Assembly: GCA_027297485.1 (NCBI GenBank)
Contig: JAPUHZ010000281.1
Location: 1 to 21,864 of the forward strand
Reading direction: 5' to 3'
Length of the DNA stretch: 21,864 nucleotides
DNA from: Deltaproteobacteria bacterium
GTDB lineage: Bacteria; Desulfobacterota_B; Binatia; UBA9968
The notes below the pieces were generated by a model. That model made no database searches. It was not told the origin of the DNA and saw nothing but the letters and a program-made list of their open reading frames with translations. A program made the position numbers and the translations under genes. Shown piece by piece: positions 1 to 5,924 of this stretch (its first letter is position 1; each line of letters begins with the position of its first letter).

Positions 1-2
1 TT

Positions 3-110
3 CAACTGACTCCAGAGGAGTTTGCTGCTTTAAGGTCACAAATTGTGACCTTAGAAAGCGGCCCGGGACGCCATACAGTAGTGATTTTGACCTTGAAAAT
101 GGCACTCTAA
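3..110 (+). pseudogene. Degraded 3' fragment of an ORF6N-domain protein
   Basis: The frame from base 3 is open from the window edge and reads QLTPEEFAALRSQIVTLE followed by GPGRH, then ends at TAA (108-110). This matches the ORF6N domain, a DNA-binding-type domain of phage and mobile-element proteins, where the segment is normally followed by a conserved aromatic/FTE-G block. Here the frame diverges after GRH and stops, while the +1 frame over about 84-113 reads DFDLENGTLN, which resembles the expected next block (ENGTL). That points to a small indel and decay rather than a working gene. The 5' part lies outside the window. Function lost; the fragment marks a mobile-element relic at the island edge. 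Confidence 0.55.
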
Positions 111-218
111 ACCATGAAAATACATACGTTCGGAACGATTCAGCTTAGATATCAACGTAATAGCTTGGTCCGACCCTAACAACAATAACAACAAATAAAA
201 AAATAAAGGAGGCCAGCA

Positions 219-428
219 ATGAAAGCGATTGCCTTTCGCAGTAAAGTGAAGCCTGACGGCACGATTATAGTCCCCAAGCGGTTGCGTCGTTCAGTTAAGG
301 GTGGAGAGGTCCGGGTCGTCTTGCTCTGGTCTGAGTCCGAGGAGGACGTTTCCCTGTGGGAGCAGGCGGGCATTAGGACTTTCCTCGAAGGGGACGGGCA
401 ATACGATGCCCTCTACGACACGCTATAG
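219..428 (+). CDS. Putative antitoxin of a MazF/PemK-type module
   Basis: A 69-residue protein directly upstream of, and overlapping, a MazF-family toxin gene, the usual order for such modules. Residues 10-32 (PDGTIIVPKRLRRSVKGG and following) have the short beta-strand pattern of AbrB/MazE-like swapped-hairpin DNA-binding domains; the acidic C-terminal tail with Trp47 and YDALYD is typical of the flexible part of an antitoxin that wraps the toxin. The ATG has a strong Shine-Dalgarno (AAAGGAGG, 205-212) six bases upstream, preceded by an A-rich leader. An inverted repeat CGTTC-G-GAACG (127-137) upstream could be an autoregulatory operator, unproven. The gene overlaps the toxin start by 23 bases, suggesting translational coupling. 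The antitoxin role is inferred mainly from position and size; no exact family is recognised. Confidence 0.7.
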   Translation: MKAIAFRSKVKPDGTIIVPKRLRRSVKGGEVRVVLLWSESEEDVSLWEQAGIRTFLEGDGQYDALYDTL

Positions 429-747
429 ATGGGGCGATGTCGTACTGGTGGCTTTCCCTTTGTCCGACATGTCCGGTACCCGAAGACGACCCGGTTTAGT
501 GCTCTATGACTCCGGGGATGAAGATGTAATGCTCGCGCGCGTCACTACGCAGGAAGCACGCCATCAGACCGACGTGCGCTTGGCAGGTTGGAAAGCGGCA
601 AGTTTGATCGCCGAGTCAGTGGTTCGGTTGTCCAAAGTAGCAACCATAAAAAAGTCACTGGTGAACCGCCGTCTCGGAGCCCTATCCGCTAAAGACAAGG
701 CTGTAGTGCGGAGAGTGTGGACTAGGATGTTTCCTGTTACCCGATGA
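406..747 (+). CDS. PemK/MazF-family endoribonuclease toxin
   Basis: A 113-residue protein of normal MazF size. MazF/PemK toxins are dimeric ribonucleases that cut mRNA at short sequences when the antitoxin is lost. Residues 8-33 give the family N-terminal signature: RWGDVVLVAFPLSD, then GTRRRPGLVL, carrying the Gly-Asp and Arg-Arg-Pro core. Further on, SVVRLSKVATIKKSL and the RRLGALS block match the family C-terminal half. The start at ATG 406 is chosen because the protein then begins MPSTTRYRWGDVVLV like other family members; the frame is open further upstream (to 301), but that part runs through the antitoxin gene and is not MazF-like. It ends at TGA 745-747. No terminator is visible directly after it. 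Confidence 0.9.
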   Translation: MPSTTRYRWGDVVLVAFPLSDMSGTRRRPGLVLYDSGDEDVMLARVTTQEARHQTDVRLAGWKAASLIAESVVRLSKVATIKKSLVNRRLGALSAKDKAVVRRVWTRMFPVTR

Positions 748-829
748 AACTCATACAGTTGATTGCTCGGAAGATAACGATTAGCGATGTGAAGAATAAT
801 CCATGACAAGACTCTGAATGCAAAAGTAA

Positions 830-933
830 ACCCCGTACCACGGACTTACGTCCGTGGCTTTAGAGCTTGCCCTTCGGGAACTTCAGAACATTCATCCCTG
901 CACTTACGTACAGGGCGTTCTGTGGTACGGGGT
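830..933 (-). repeat. Cloverleaf-like inverted-repeat element, possible IS200/IS605 right end or omega-RNA remnant
   Basis: The two ends are perfectly complementary over 12 bases (830-841, ACCCCGTACCAC; 922-933). Inside are two further hairpins, both with a TTAC loop on the + strand: CCACGGAC/GTCCGTGG (838-845 and 850-857, overlapping the outer stem) and CCCTG-AC/GT-CAGGG (896-903 and 908-915, one mismatch). A weaker middle hairpin is formed by CCC-TTC-GGG (870-878). Read on the - strand, TGTTCTGAAGTTCCCGAAGG followed by a terminal hairpin is reminiscent of the 3' end of IS200/IS605 elements, where the end of tnpB overlaps an omega-RNA scaffold and the right-end hairpin. That assignment rests on memory of such elements and is tentative; no tnpA or tnpB is in the window. 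The fold itself is directly visible. Confidence 0.55.
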
Positions 934-980
934 AAAATTGCAACCGTTTGCTGCAAAGAGGAGGAAATAAACCGTTTAAA

Positions 981-1010
981 GGGGACTGGCTCGCTTGCGT
1001 GCCTGTCCCC
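981..1010. repeat. REP-like palindrome
   Basis: GGGGACTGGC (981-990) faces GCCTGTCCCC (1001-1010): nine of ten bases pair, and the inner CGC-TT-GCG (992-999) continues the stem. The motif pair AGTCCCC/GTGCCTGTCCCC is typical of repeats spread by REP-associated tyrosine transposases (RAYT, a Y1-transposase branch related to IS200) in many environmental bacteria; this link is from general knowledge, not a search. Only one copy is seen in the window and no RAYT gene. It lies 48 bases from the cloverleaf element. Confidence 0.5.
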
Positions 1011-1502
1011 GTTGCTGTTGAGCAGAATGAAAGGATCACTTCAGATAGGCCAAAGGTCAAAGAAGAAGGCTGAAAAATTTTAAAGGCGTGACCTTAGGAT
1101 GTCATCAAGGGGGTGTATGAGGAGCTTTTTCTTGGATGGGAACAATGGATCGACAGGAGATTATGACTAAAGCGGCAGCCTAGATGCATGGCCAGGGCTG
1201 GAAGCAGAATCTCAGTCTACCGCGTGGTAGACTAGCCAAAATCAAAAATTGACTGTGAGATGAGGCTCGCTTACAGTGACGGTGACTCTTCGGCGGAGGA
1301 AGATAGTTCGTGCGATCATATAATCACCGCGTCTCTGGTTTGACCCGGGGAGGTCGGCTGGTGGGTTCTCCAATGGCGCGCCGAGGCCGAAGTACTGGAG
1401 CCGGAGAGTTTGCGCGAGGAATCGCGGCAAACAGCGAAAGCCCTGGCGGTATTGTACGGTCGAGGAGCGGGGCAACAGGGGACGGCGTGAAGGCGGCTTC
1501 GA

Positions 1503-1817
1503 ATGGCTCGAGAGAGCATTAGAGACAGGTGGGGCAATGAAATTTATCTCACGGATGAGCGGTGGGCGCATATTGTCGAAACCCACGAGGAGATGATGAA
1601 CTATCGCCGGCACGTTCTAATGACTGTGGGTACAGGACAACGCCGTCAGGACGCTTTCGATCCGATGAAATACAAGTATAGTAAACGGTTCCGCGACTTA
1701 CCGGAAGGATTCACCCATCTGGTTGTGGTCGTAAAGTTTGCTTGGCGCAAGGAACATCAGGAAGGAGAGACCCCGAACAATTTTGTTCTTACGGCTTACC
1801 AAGTCTCGCGGAGATAG
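1503..1817 (+). CDS. Small toxin-like protein paired with a DUF2283 protein
   Basis: A 104-residue soluble protein. Residues 6-30 (IRDRWGNEIYLTDERWAHIV, then ETHEEM) carry conserved-looking Trp21, His23 and His28; the middle has TVGTGQRRQDAFDPMKYKY and the C-terminal strand LVVVVKF, later NNFVLTAY. This pattern (a His-containing N-terminal helix followed by a compact beta-sheet) is seen in small DUF4258/PBECR-like, RelE/barnase-type nucleases found beside DUF2283 genes. The next gene starts 12 bases downstream and is DUF2283, supporting a toxin-antitoxin-like pair. The start at ATG 1503 follows a weak purine-rich site (GAAGGCGG, 1489-1496). The family assignment is from memory and nuclease activity is inferred only. 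Confidence 0.6.
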   Translation: MARESIRDRWGNEIYLTDERWAHIVETHEEMMNYRRHVLMTVGTGQRRQDAFDPMKYKYSKRFRDLPEGFTHLVVVVKFAWRKEHQEGETPNNFVLTAYQVSRR

Positions 1818-1829
1818 AGGGAGATAGAA

Positions 1830-2180
1830 ATGGGATCACTACGTCTGGTTTACGATGCTGAAGGTGACATTCTGGATGTGGATTTCCGCTTGATGGGCGA
1901 GAAGCCGCGGCAGGGAATCGAGCTGCATGACAATATTACGGTCTGGACCAATGCGCACGGCACCCAGATCCTCCGGCTCATGTTCCTCTCCTACGCTAGA
2001 TTGCTGGAGCAGCCCGATCTCCCTCTTGTCAAGTTGAAGAAGCTGCCTGCGCGACAGCGGGCCAGTTTGCTGAAGCTGCTGAGGAGCGATCCGGTGAAAC
2101 GGTTTCTGGTGTGTGTAGACGAGAAAGCGTTGCGCTTCCGGGTCGCAGACCCGGGGGTCAGAGCGGGAGCGGCGGCGTGA
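1830..2180 (+). CDS. DUF2283 domain protein, putative antitoxin
   Basis: A 116-residue protein. The N-terminal 55 residues begin LRLVYDAEGDILDVDF, the hallmark of DUF2283 (Tyr-Asp...Asp-x-Leu...), and continue with GIELHDNITVWTNAHG, matching the second half of that small beta-rich domain. DUF2283 proteins are commonly encoded next to a small toxin-like gene and are thought to act as antitoxins. Residues 60-116 are basic, helical and family-unspecific, so this member is longer than the bare domain. Translation starts 12 bases after the preceding stop with GAGGGAGA (1817-1824) as ribosome site, so the two genes form one operon. No terminator is seen at the stop; the nearest is at 2633. Confidence 0.7.
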   Translation: MGSLRLVYDAEGDILDVDFRLMGEKPRQGIELHDNITVWTNAHGTQILRLMFLSYARLLEQPDLPLVKLKKLPARQRASLLKLLRSDPVKRFLVCVDEKALRFRVADPGVRAGAAA

Positions 2181-2798
2181 GGAAAAAAAGGTCGCAGAGC
2201 TTCGGGTCGGTGGTCACCGCTGGTACGGCCCGCACTCCTGGAGGGCGGCGCTTTGTCGCCGCCTCGCGAACAGACGGGGACACGGAGCAGGACGGCGTCG
2301 AGTGTGGCTTCTCGTTCGGACTGACGGATCGGGTGGCACGCAATCTCGGGCACCGAGAACCCGCCACGCAGTAACCAGACGTGCTGGCGAGCAATCCGGA
2401 GTTGAGGGGTGTCGTGGAAACGCCTTGCAATAGCTTGAAGGAGGGCGGCGGCCAAAAAGGTCAATAAGGTTTGCCTGACCCCTTCGCCGACTGCGCCTGT
2501 ACACTTCCCCACGACCCGCACTCGCCGTGGAACCCAAGAAATTGACAAGCTCAACCCGGTGGGAATAGACTACGGCCAAGTAGAGAACTGTTTATAGGGT
2601 TCATCATCTGAGGGAGGCAACCCAGAAAGGTTAGGCATCGGGACTAGGCAACCAGGCCGCCGGTGCCTTTTTGTATTTTTGGACTCGGTATTGGGACCCA
2701 GGACTATTCATAGATGATCGTCGGAGAACTAGCCCGAGCTAACCCTGACTTACAACAATGGGTGACTTCATACCTCTAGTTCGCTCGGGGGGAATAGG
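2181..2798. other. Intergenic region without a supportable gene
   Basis: No intact gene is convincing. Two overlapping reading frames on the - strand (2214-2579 and 1991-2554) are GC-rich, lack a clear ribosome site and match nothing I recognise; the second runs antisense through the DUF2283 gene. A GC hairpin GGCGGCG-CTTTGT-CGCCGCC lies at 2244-2263 with no T-run. GGGTT/AACCC (about 2597-2623) just before the terminator may form part of a structured leader. An inverted repeat CCCGAGC (2733-2739)/GCTCGGG (2783-2789) brackets the region just before the next gene and would partly cover its ribosome site. Confidence 0.4.
2633..2680 (+). terminator. Intrinsic transcription terminator
   Basis: AGGCATCGG (2633-2641) pairs with CCGGTGCCT (2660-2668) over nine positions, one of them a G-U pair in RNA, and is followed at once by TTTTT and then GTATTTTT. 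This is the standard rho-independent layout for + strand transcription. It would end a transcript coming from the DUF2283 pair or from an unannotated RNA in 2181-2632, and it insulates the downstream HNH-like gene and BREX operon. Confidence 0.65.
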
Positions 2799-2801
2799 GT
2801 G

Positions 2802-3866
2802 ATGCCAGAGGGTAGAAAGACCATAAAATCTTTGGTCTTTGAGTATGTTCACAATAGGGAAGGCGCTGTCGATTTTGAAGAGCTGACCCGGCTGGTTCTT
2901 GATCAGTTTCCAGGAAGCGCCTGGAAGCGAAGCCACTGGTACTGGTATAGAAATCAAATTTGTAGCGGGAAGTTCTGGAAGCAATTTTCGGATAAAGAAC
3001 GCCGAAATTTAGAGCTGAACGTTCCTCAAGCCCGTCCCGATCGAATCCGGAACAAAACAAGAGGGAATCCTCTGGCAAAGAGAAAAAACCCAAAGAAGCT
3101 GTCACAGATCTTTTTTGTAGTTAAAACAGATGACGTACAGGAGGCCATAGCCAAAGCTTTGGCAAAGACTACATACCATGTGCATCCAGCCATTGTGCAG
3201 TTCGTCCAGCAGGCCAACCAGATTTATAAGCAGGAGTTTATGACAATTTGTCCAGAGGGGTTGGACGTCCGTGATTACTTCTATCCGGGATCTGCATGTG
3301 TATTCCCGGGTGTGAGGAGATCCGTGGGAAGACTGCAGAGCCATCAGAAACGGAGATATGTGTCGAATGAGAAAGGAATAATAGACGACAATATTTTTCC
3401 TCGGCACCTCTTCAGCTTCTTAAGCACAGGAAAGTCTTATAGCTCAGGTCTCTGGAAAGAGGCGGGATTTGACAAATTTGAGCTGGCCCACGTTTTCTCC
3501 CACAAAGCCGAGACAAGCCCAGTTGAAGAAGATTACTTCAACCATGTGGATAAGATTCCGAAGCCTTACGGATTGTTTACATGCGCCTCGAATGTCGTCC
3601 TGATCCCGAGGGGTTTGGCTAAGCCTACTGACAGTCTCCCAGCTGTTATGGTGGTATTTTTTAAAAGGCATATTGAACTCTATGGGGAAGGTATATTGCC
3701 TCGGATAAGTAGCTTAAAAGAGGCCTGCGTCCCAAACTGGTATGAGAAACTGAAGTGGAATGATCCGATACGGCCAGGATCATGGGAAACGAGACTCCAA
3801 GATCTGTTGCAATATAGGTGCAAGCGTTTACGCGAGCTGCTTTGCACTAAAAGAGACGCATCATAA
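2802..3866 (+). CDS. Unknown protein, possible HNH-like nuclease
   Basis: A 354-residue soluble protein that I do not recognise. Residues about 5-60 (IKSLVFEYVHNREGAVDFEE and on to a Trp/Tyr-rich segment) look like a winged-helix domain. The C-terminal half has the AH of FELAHVFSHK (His230), then LFTCASNVVLIPRGLAKPTD (Asn264) and FFKRHIELYG (His290): an order and setting reminiscent of HNH nucleases with a long insert between the last two residues. This is a hand reading, not a proven domain. The start is ATG 2802 behind GGGGGGA (2787-2793); GTG 2799 immediately before it is an alternative. The gene is AT-richer than the BREX genes (a sample line, 2941-3000, is 38% GC), which suggests separate and recent acquisition. 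It is preceded by a terminator and followed after 160 bases by brxE on the same strand. Confidence 0.55.
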   Translation: MPEGRKTIKSLVFEYVHNREGAVDFEELTRLVLDQFPGSAWKRSHWYWYRNQICSGKFWKQFSDKERRNLELNVPQARPDRIRNKTRGNPLAKRKNPKKLSQIFFVVKTDDVQEAIAKALAKTTYHVHPAIVQFVQQANQIYKQEFMTICPEGLDVRDYFYPGSACVFPGVRRSVGRLQSHQKRRYVSNEKGIIDDNIFPRHLFSFLSTGKSYSSGLWKEAGFDKFELAHVFSHKAETSPVEEDYFNHVDKIPKPYGLFTCASNVVLIPRGLAKPTDSLPAVMVVFFKRHIELYGEGILPRISSLKEACVPNWYEKLKWNDPIRPGSWETRLQDLLQYRCKRLRELLCTKRDAS

Positions 3867-3969
3867 TTCACATAAACGGATAACTCTGGGTGGATGTGCT
3901 CGGAAACTCCTCTCGTTACAGATCCCTTGCTCTGCCTTGGAGAACCCTTGTAAGGAACAATTACGATAG

Positions 3970-4032
3970 CATAAGATCATTGAGGGACATTCGGACGTTA
4001 AGGTAATCCGACCATACCTTGATCACATATGA
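3970..4032 (+). pseudogene. Possible relic of a tyrosine recombinase C-terminus
   Basis: After a TAG at 3967, the frame reads HKIIEGHSDVKVIRPYLDHI and stops at TGA 4030-4032. In integron-type and related tyrosine recombinases the end of the catalytic domain reads like LLGHSDVKTT-IYTHV, carrying the active-site His and the nucleophilic Tyr. GHSDVK is an exact match and a Tyr sits near the expected place. Only about 20 codons are preserved and nothing recombinase-like is seen upstream, so it is a relic if real, or chance. Its stop overlaps the first codons of brxE. Confidence 0.3.
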
Positions 4033-4562
4033 TAGACTCTCTTGAACGACAATCTGGGGCTTTGCTTCACCTGCGAGTTCTAGTTCTTACCCTCGGCGAA
4101 GCGCCACACGCAAAGTGGTGGAGGACTCAATTCCTCACTGAAACCGGACTTCGCTTTCTCGAACGTCTCTATCCAAGAACGTACGGTGCTTCAGCCGTGC
4201 AGGCCGCCGGCGCTGCTGCTCGAATCCTTCACGATTCCAGCATCGGTCGTGGAGGTGTCTACCACTTGTTTCGCCTTCCGGATTCTCTCGAACAACGAAT
4301 CCATTCCTTGATGCTAAGAGGTAACGCCGAAACGATCGTCACCGAGTTGAAGCCAGTACTCGGGGACCGGGTTGCATTGCAGGAGCGGCTCAGCGCTTTC
4401 GCCACTGACACTGTGGAAGCTCAAAACGGTCCCCAACGCCTTGGGAATTCGCTGGATCTGGAACGCCCCAAGATAGTTGAGAAGATAGCTGCTGTGTATA
4501 TGCAGGCCTTCCAAAAGAACGAACGGGTATTTCCCTATTTCGAAGCAGAGAGAAACTTCTAA
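4029..4562 (+). CDS. brxE: BrxE family protein of the BREX system
   Basis: A 177-residue protein, first gene of the BREX operon. Family-like features: LLHLRVLVLTLGE near the N-terminus (12-24), the WW pair at 30-31, FLERLYPRT (43-51) and the strongly typical GRGGVYHLFRLP (73-84) followed by SLEQRIH. BrxE has no established biochemical role; it is described as the first gene of type 6 BREX loci (brxE-brxA-brxB-brxC-pglX-pglZ-brxD-brxHI). ATG 4029 has no good Shine-Dalgarno and no other Met occurs until residue 94, so this start is the best available. The stop and the brxA start overlap as TAATG. Its presence in a locus otherwise of type 1 content is unusual. Confidence 0.82.
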   Translation: MIDSLERQSGALLHLRVLVLTLGEAPHAKWWRTQFLTETGLRFLERLYPRTYGASAVQAAGAAARILHDSSIGRGGVYHLFRLPDSLEQRIHSLMLRGNAETIVTELKPVLGDRVALQERLSAFATDTVEAQNGPQRLGNSLDLERPKIVEKIAAVYMQAFQKNERVFPYFEAERNF

Positions 4563-5371
4563 TGCAACCACTGGAAATTGAGAAGACTCCCCTACGTCGA
4601 TACACCATCGCGCTTTGTAAAGGTGCTGGTTTGGTGGACGAGACGCGGACACTCTTACAAAACTGGATCCCCGATGAGGAGCTACATGTATTCGTCGACC
4701 GTGTCCTGCAGAACGACTTGCTTGGACGAGCTACCGCCTATCGGACAAAGGACATCGTGCGACGAGTGTTTGCCCGTCGCTTCTTGTCGCCAACGGACCT
4801 ACCAGCGCGTCGACTGAGGCGAATTATTGACAAAGGGCTACCTCGAAAGATGTTTATCGAGATTTTGTTTGTCTATGCAGCTCGTGCGGATCACCTACTT
4901 TACGATTTCACCACCGAACGATTTTGGCCCGAGTGCCGCCGAGGGCGCTCGGCTCTGGATAACAAAGATGTGCTTACGTTTCTTTCAGAGGCAATAGAGG
5001 ACAGGCGGATCGAAAAACCATGGTCAGAGAAGGTAAGCTTAAAGATCACCCGTGGCGTCCTTGGCACTCTTCGTGACATCGGGTTCCTCCGCGAGGTGGG
5101 GAAAAGGCATCGAGAGATCATACCTTACTACCTGTCCAATGAAGGCGCAGCCTTCCTCGCCTATGACCTCCACCATTCTGGGCTGACCGATGCCGGTATT
5201 TGCGAACATACAGACTGGAATCTCTTTGGAATGGACCGTGAGCGTGTCCTAAATCATCTAGACAGCCTTAGCGAAGAAAGCGGTATGATCGTCCAACGAG
5301 GGGGCTCAGTTGTACGGATTACTTGGAAGTTCAAAACAGTGGAGGAACTGATCGATGCACTTGCTGGATAG
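4562..5371 (+). CDS. brxA: BrxA (DUF1819), BREX protein
   Basis: A 269-residue helical protein. The N-terminus shows the DUF1819 pattern: RRYTIALCKGAGLVDETRTL (12-31), then a Trp35 region, then VLQNDLLGRAT (48-58), normally written as N-x-L-x-x-x-T, followed by an Arg-rich helix (IVRRVFARRFL). The C-terminal half contains KITRGVLGTLRDIGFL (about residues 161-176) and ends in winged-helix-like VVRITWKFKTVEELIDALAG. BrxA is a small DNA-binding protein required for or supporting BREX activity; structures of the family show two winged-helix-type domains. Typical type 1 members are about 200 residues, so this one carries roughly 60-70 extra residues. It overlaps brxE by one base and brxB by 17, indicating tight translational coupling. 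Confidence 0.85.
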   Translation: MQPLEIEKTPLRRYTIALCKGAGLVDETRTLLQNWIPDEELHVFVDRVLQNDLLGRATAYRTKDIVRRVFARRFLSPTDLPARRLRRIIDKGLPRKMFIEILFVYAARADHLLYDFTTERFWPECRRGRSALDNKDVLTFLSEAIEDRRIEKPWSEKVSLKITRGVLGTLRDIGFLREVGKRHREIIPYYLSNEGAAFLAYDLHHSGLTDAGICEHTDWNLFGMDRERVLNHLDSLSEESGMIVQRGGSVVRITWKFKTVEELIDALAG

Positions 5372-5924
5372 TGTATTTGAAGAATTTCGAGGGCAGTTGG
5401 GGCAACCGGATGCGATGAATCCGGCGAAGAGCGATCCACTTTTTTATCTCGTGTATCCCTCCGCGCTTATGCTGGAGCTAAAGCGACGTATTCCTATATG
5501 GACAGCTTCACTTCGCAACGATGGGTTTCAAGTTGAGCGTATCTCTCTTTCCGATCTACTTTGGCGCCTAGTAGACGAGTCCGGCCGGTGGGATGCGTGG
5601 TTGGAGTTGGAGGCCGGCGCAGAGATAGAACAGATCAATGAGGCCGTACGGGACGTGTTGCGCTCTAGTGATCGGTTGGTTGACGAGGTTGCGACGAGTG
5701 TGTCGAGACAATCCGGCAAGACAGTTATCTTTCTCACTGAGGCCGAAATGCTCCACCCGTACTTTCGCACACGCGTTATCGAGAGCAAACTTCATGACAG
5801 AGTCCAGGTTCCAACTGTGATCTTCTACCCGGGCCGACGTTCAGGACAGTATGGCCTTCATTTCCTTGACTTTTACCCAGTCGACCCGAATTATCGATCG
5901 ACACTCATTGGGGGAGAATTATGA
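5355..5924 (+). CDS. brxB: BrxB (DUF1788), BREX protein
   Basis: A 189-residue protein of normal family size. Diagnostic segments are DPLFYLVYPSALMLELKRRI (27-46), FLTEAEMLHPYFR (126-138) and VPTVIFYPGRR (152-162) followed by YGLHFLDFYPVDPNYRS (166-182), the DUF1788 end block. BrxB is essential for BREX defence in tested type 1 systems and is thought to act with the BrxC/PglZ core, but its biochemical role is not settled. The fold resembles the nucleotide-binding alpha/beta domains seen at the edge of AAA proteins, without a P-loop here. It overlaps brxA by 17 bases and brxC by ATGA (5921-5924). Confidence 0.92.
   Translation: MHLLDSVFEEFRGQLGQPDAMNPAKSDPLFYLVYPSALMLELKRRIPIWTASLRNDGFQVERISLSDLLWRLVDESGRWDAWLELEAGAEIEQINEAVRDVLRSSDRLVDEVATSVSRQSGKTVIFLTEAEMLHPYFRTRVIESKLHDRVQVPTVIFYPGRRSGQYGLHFLDFYPVDPNYRSTLIGGEL

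Larger units (their letters stand above)
748..1502. other. Gene-poor stretch with mobile-element relics
   Basis: No convincing intact gene on either strand. It holds two folded palindromes listed separately (830-933 and 981-1010) and an 8-bp perfect hairpin with a GCGT loop (AGTCTACC 1214-1221 / GGTAGACT 1226-1233) without a following T-run. The frame from ATG 1145 reads MDRQEIMTKAAA, a TAG at 1181, then a further 22 codons to TGA 1250-1252; this looks coding-like but matches no family I recognise, so it may be a relic with one nonsense mutation or chance. From 1253 to 1502 I see nothing definable except the leader of the next gene. Confidence 0.5.

Noticed and set aside
860..1060. A 66-codon frame on the - strand ending in SAGMNVLKFPKGKL
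   Set aside because: It lies across both palindromes and has no recognisable domain or ribosome site. The tail could be what is left of a tnpB end, so it is described under the cloverleaf element rather than as a gene.
1991..2579. Two long overlapping frames on the - strand
   Set aside because: One is antisense to the DUF2283 gene, both are GC-rich with no ribosome site, and neither resembles a known family.
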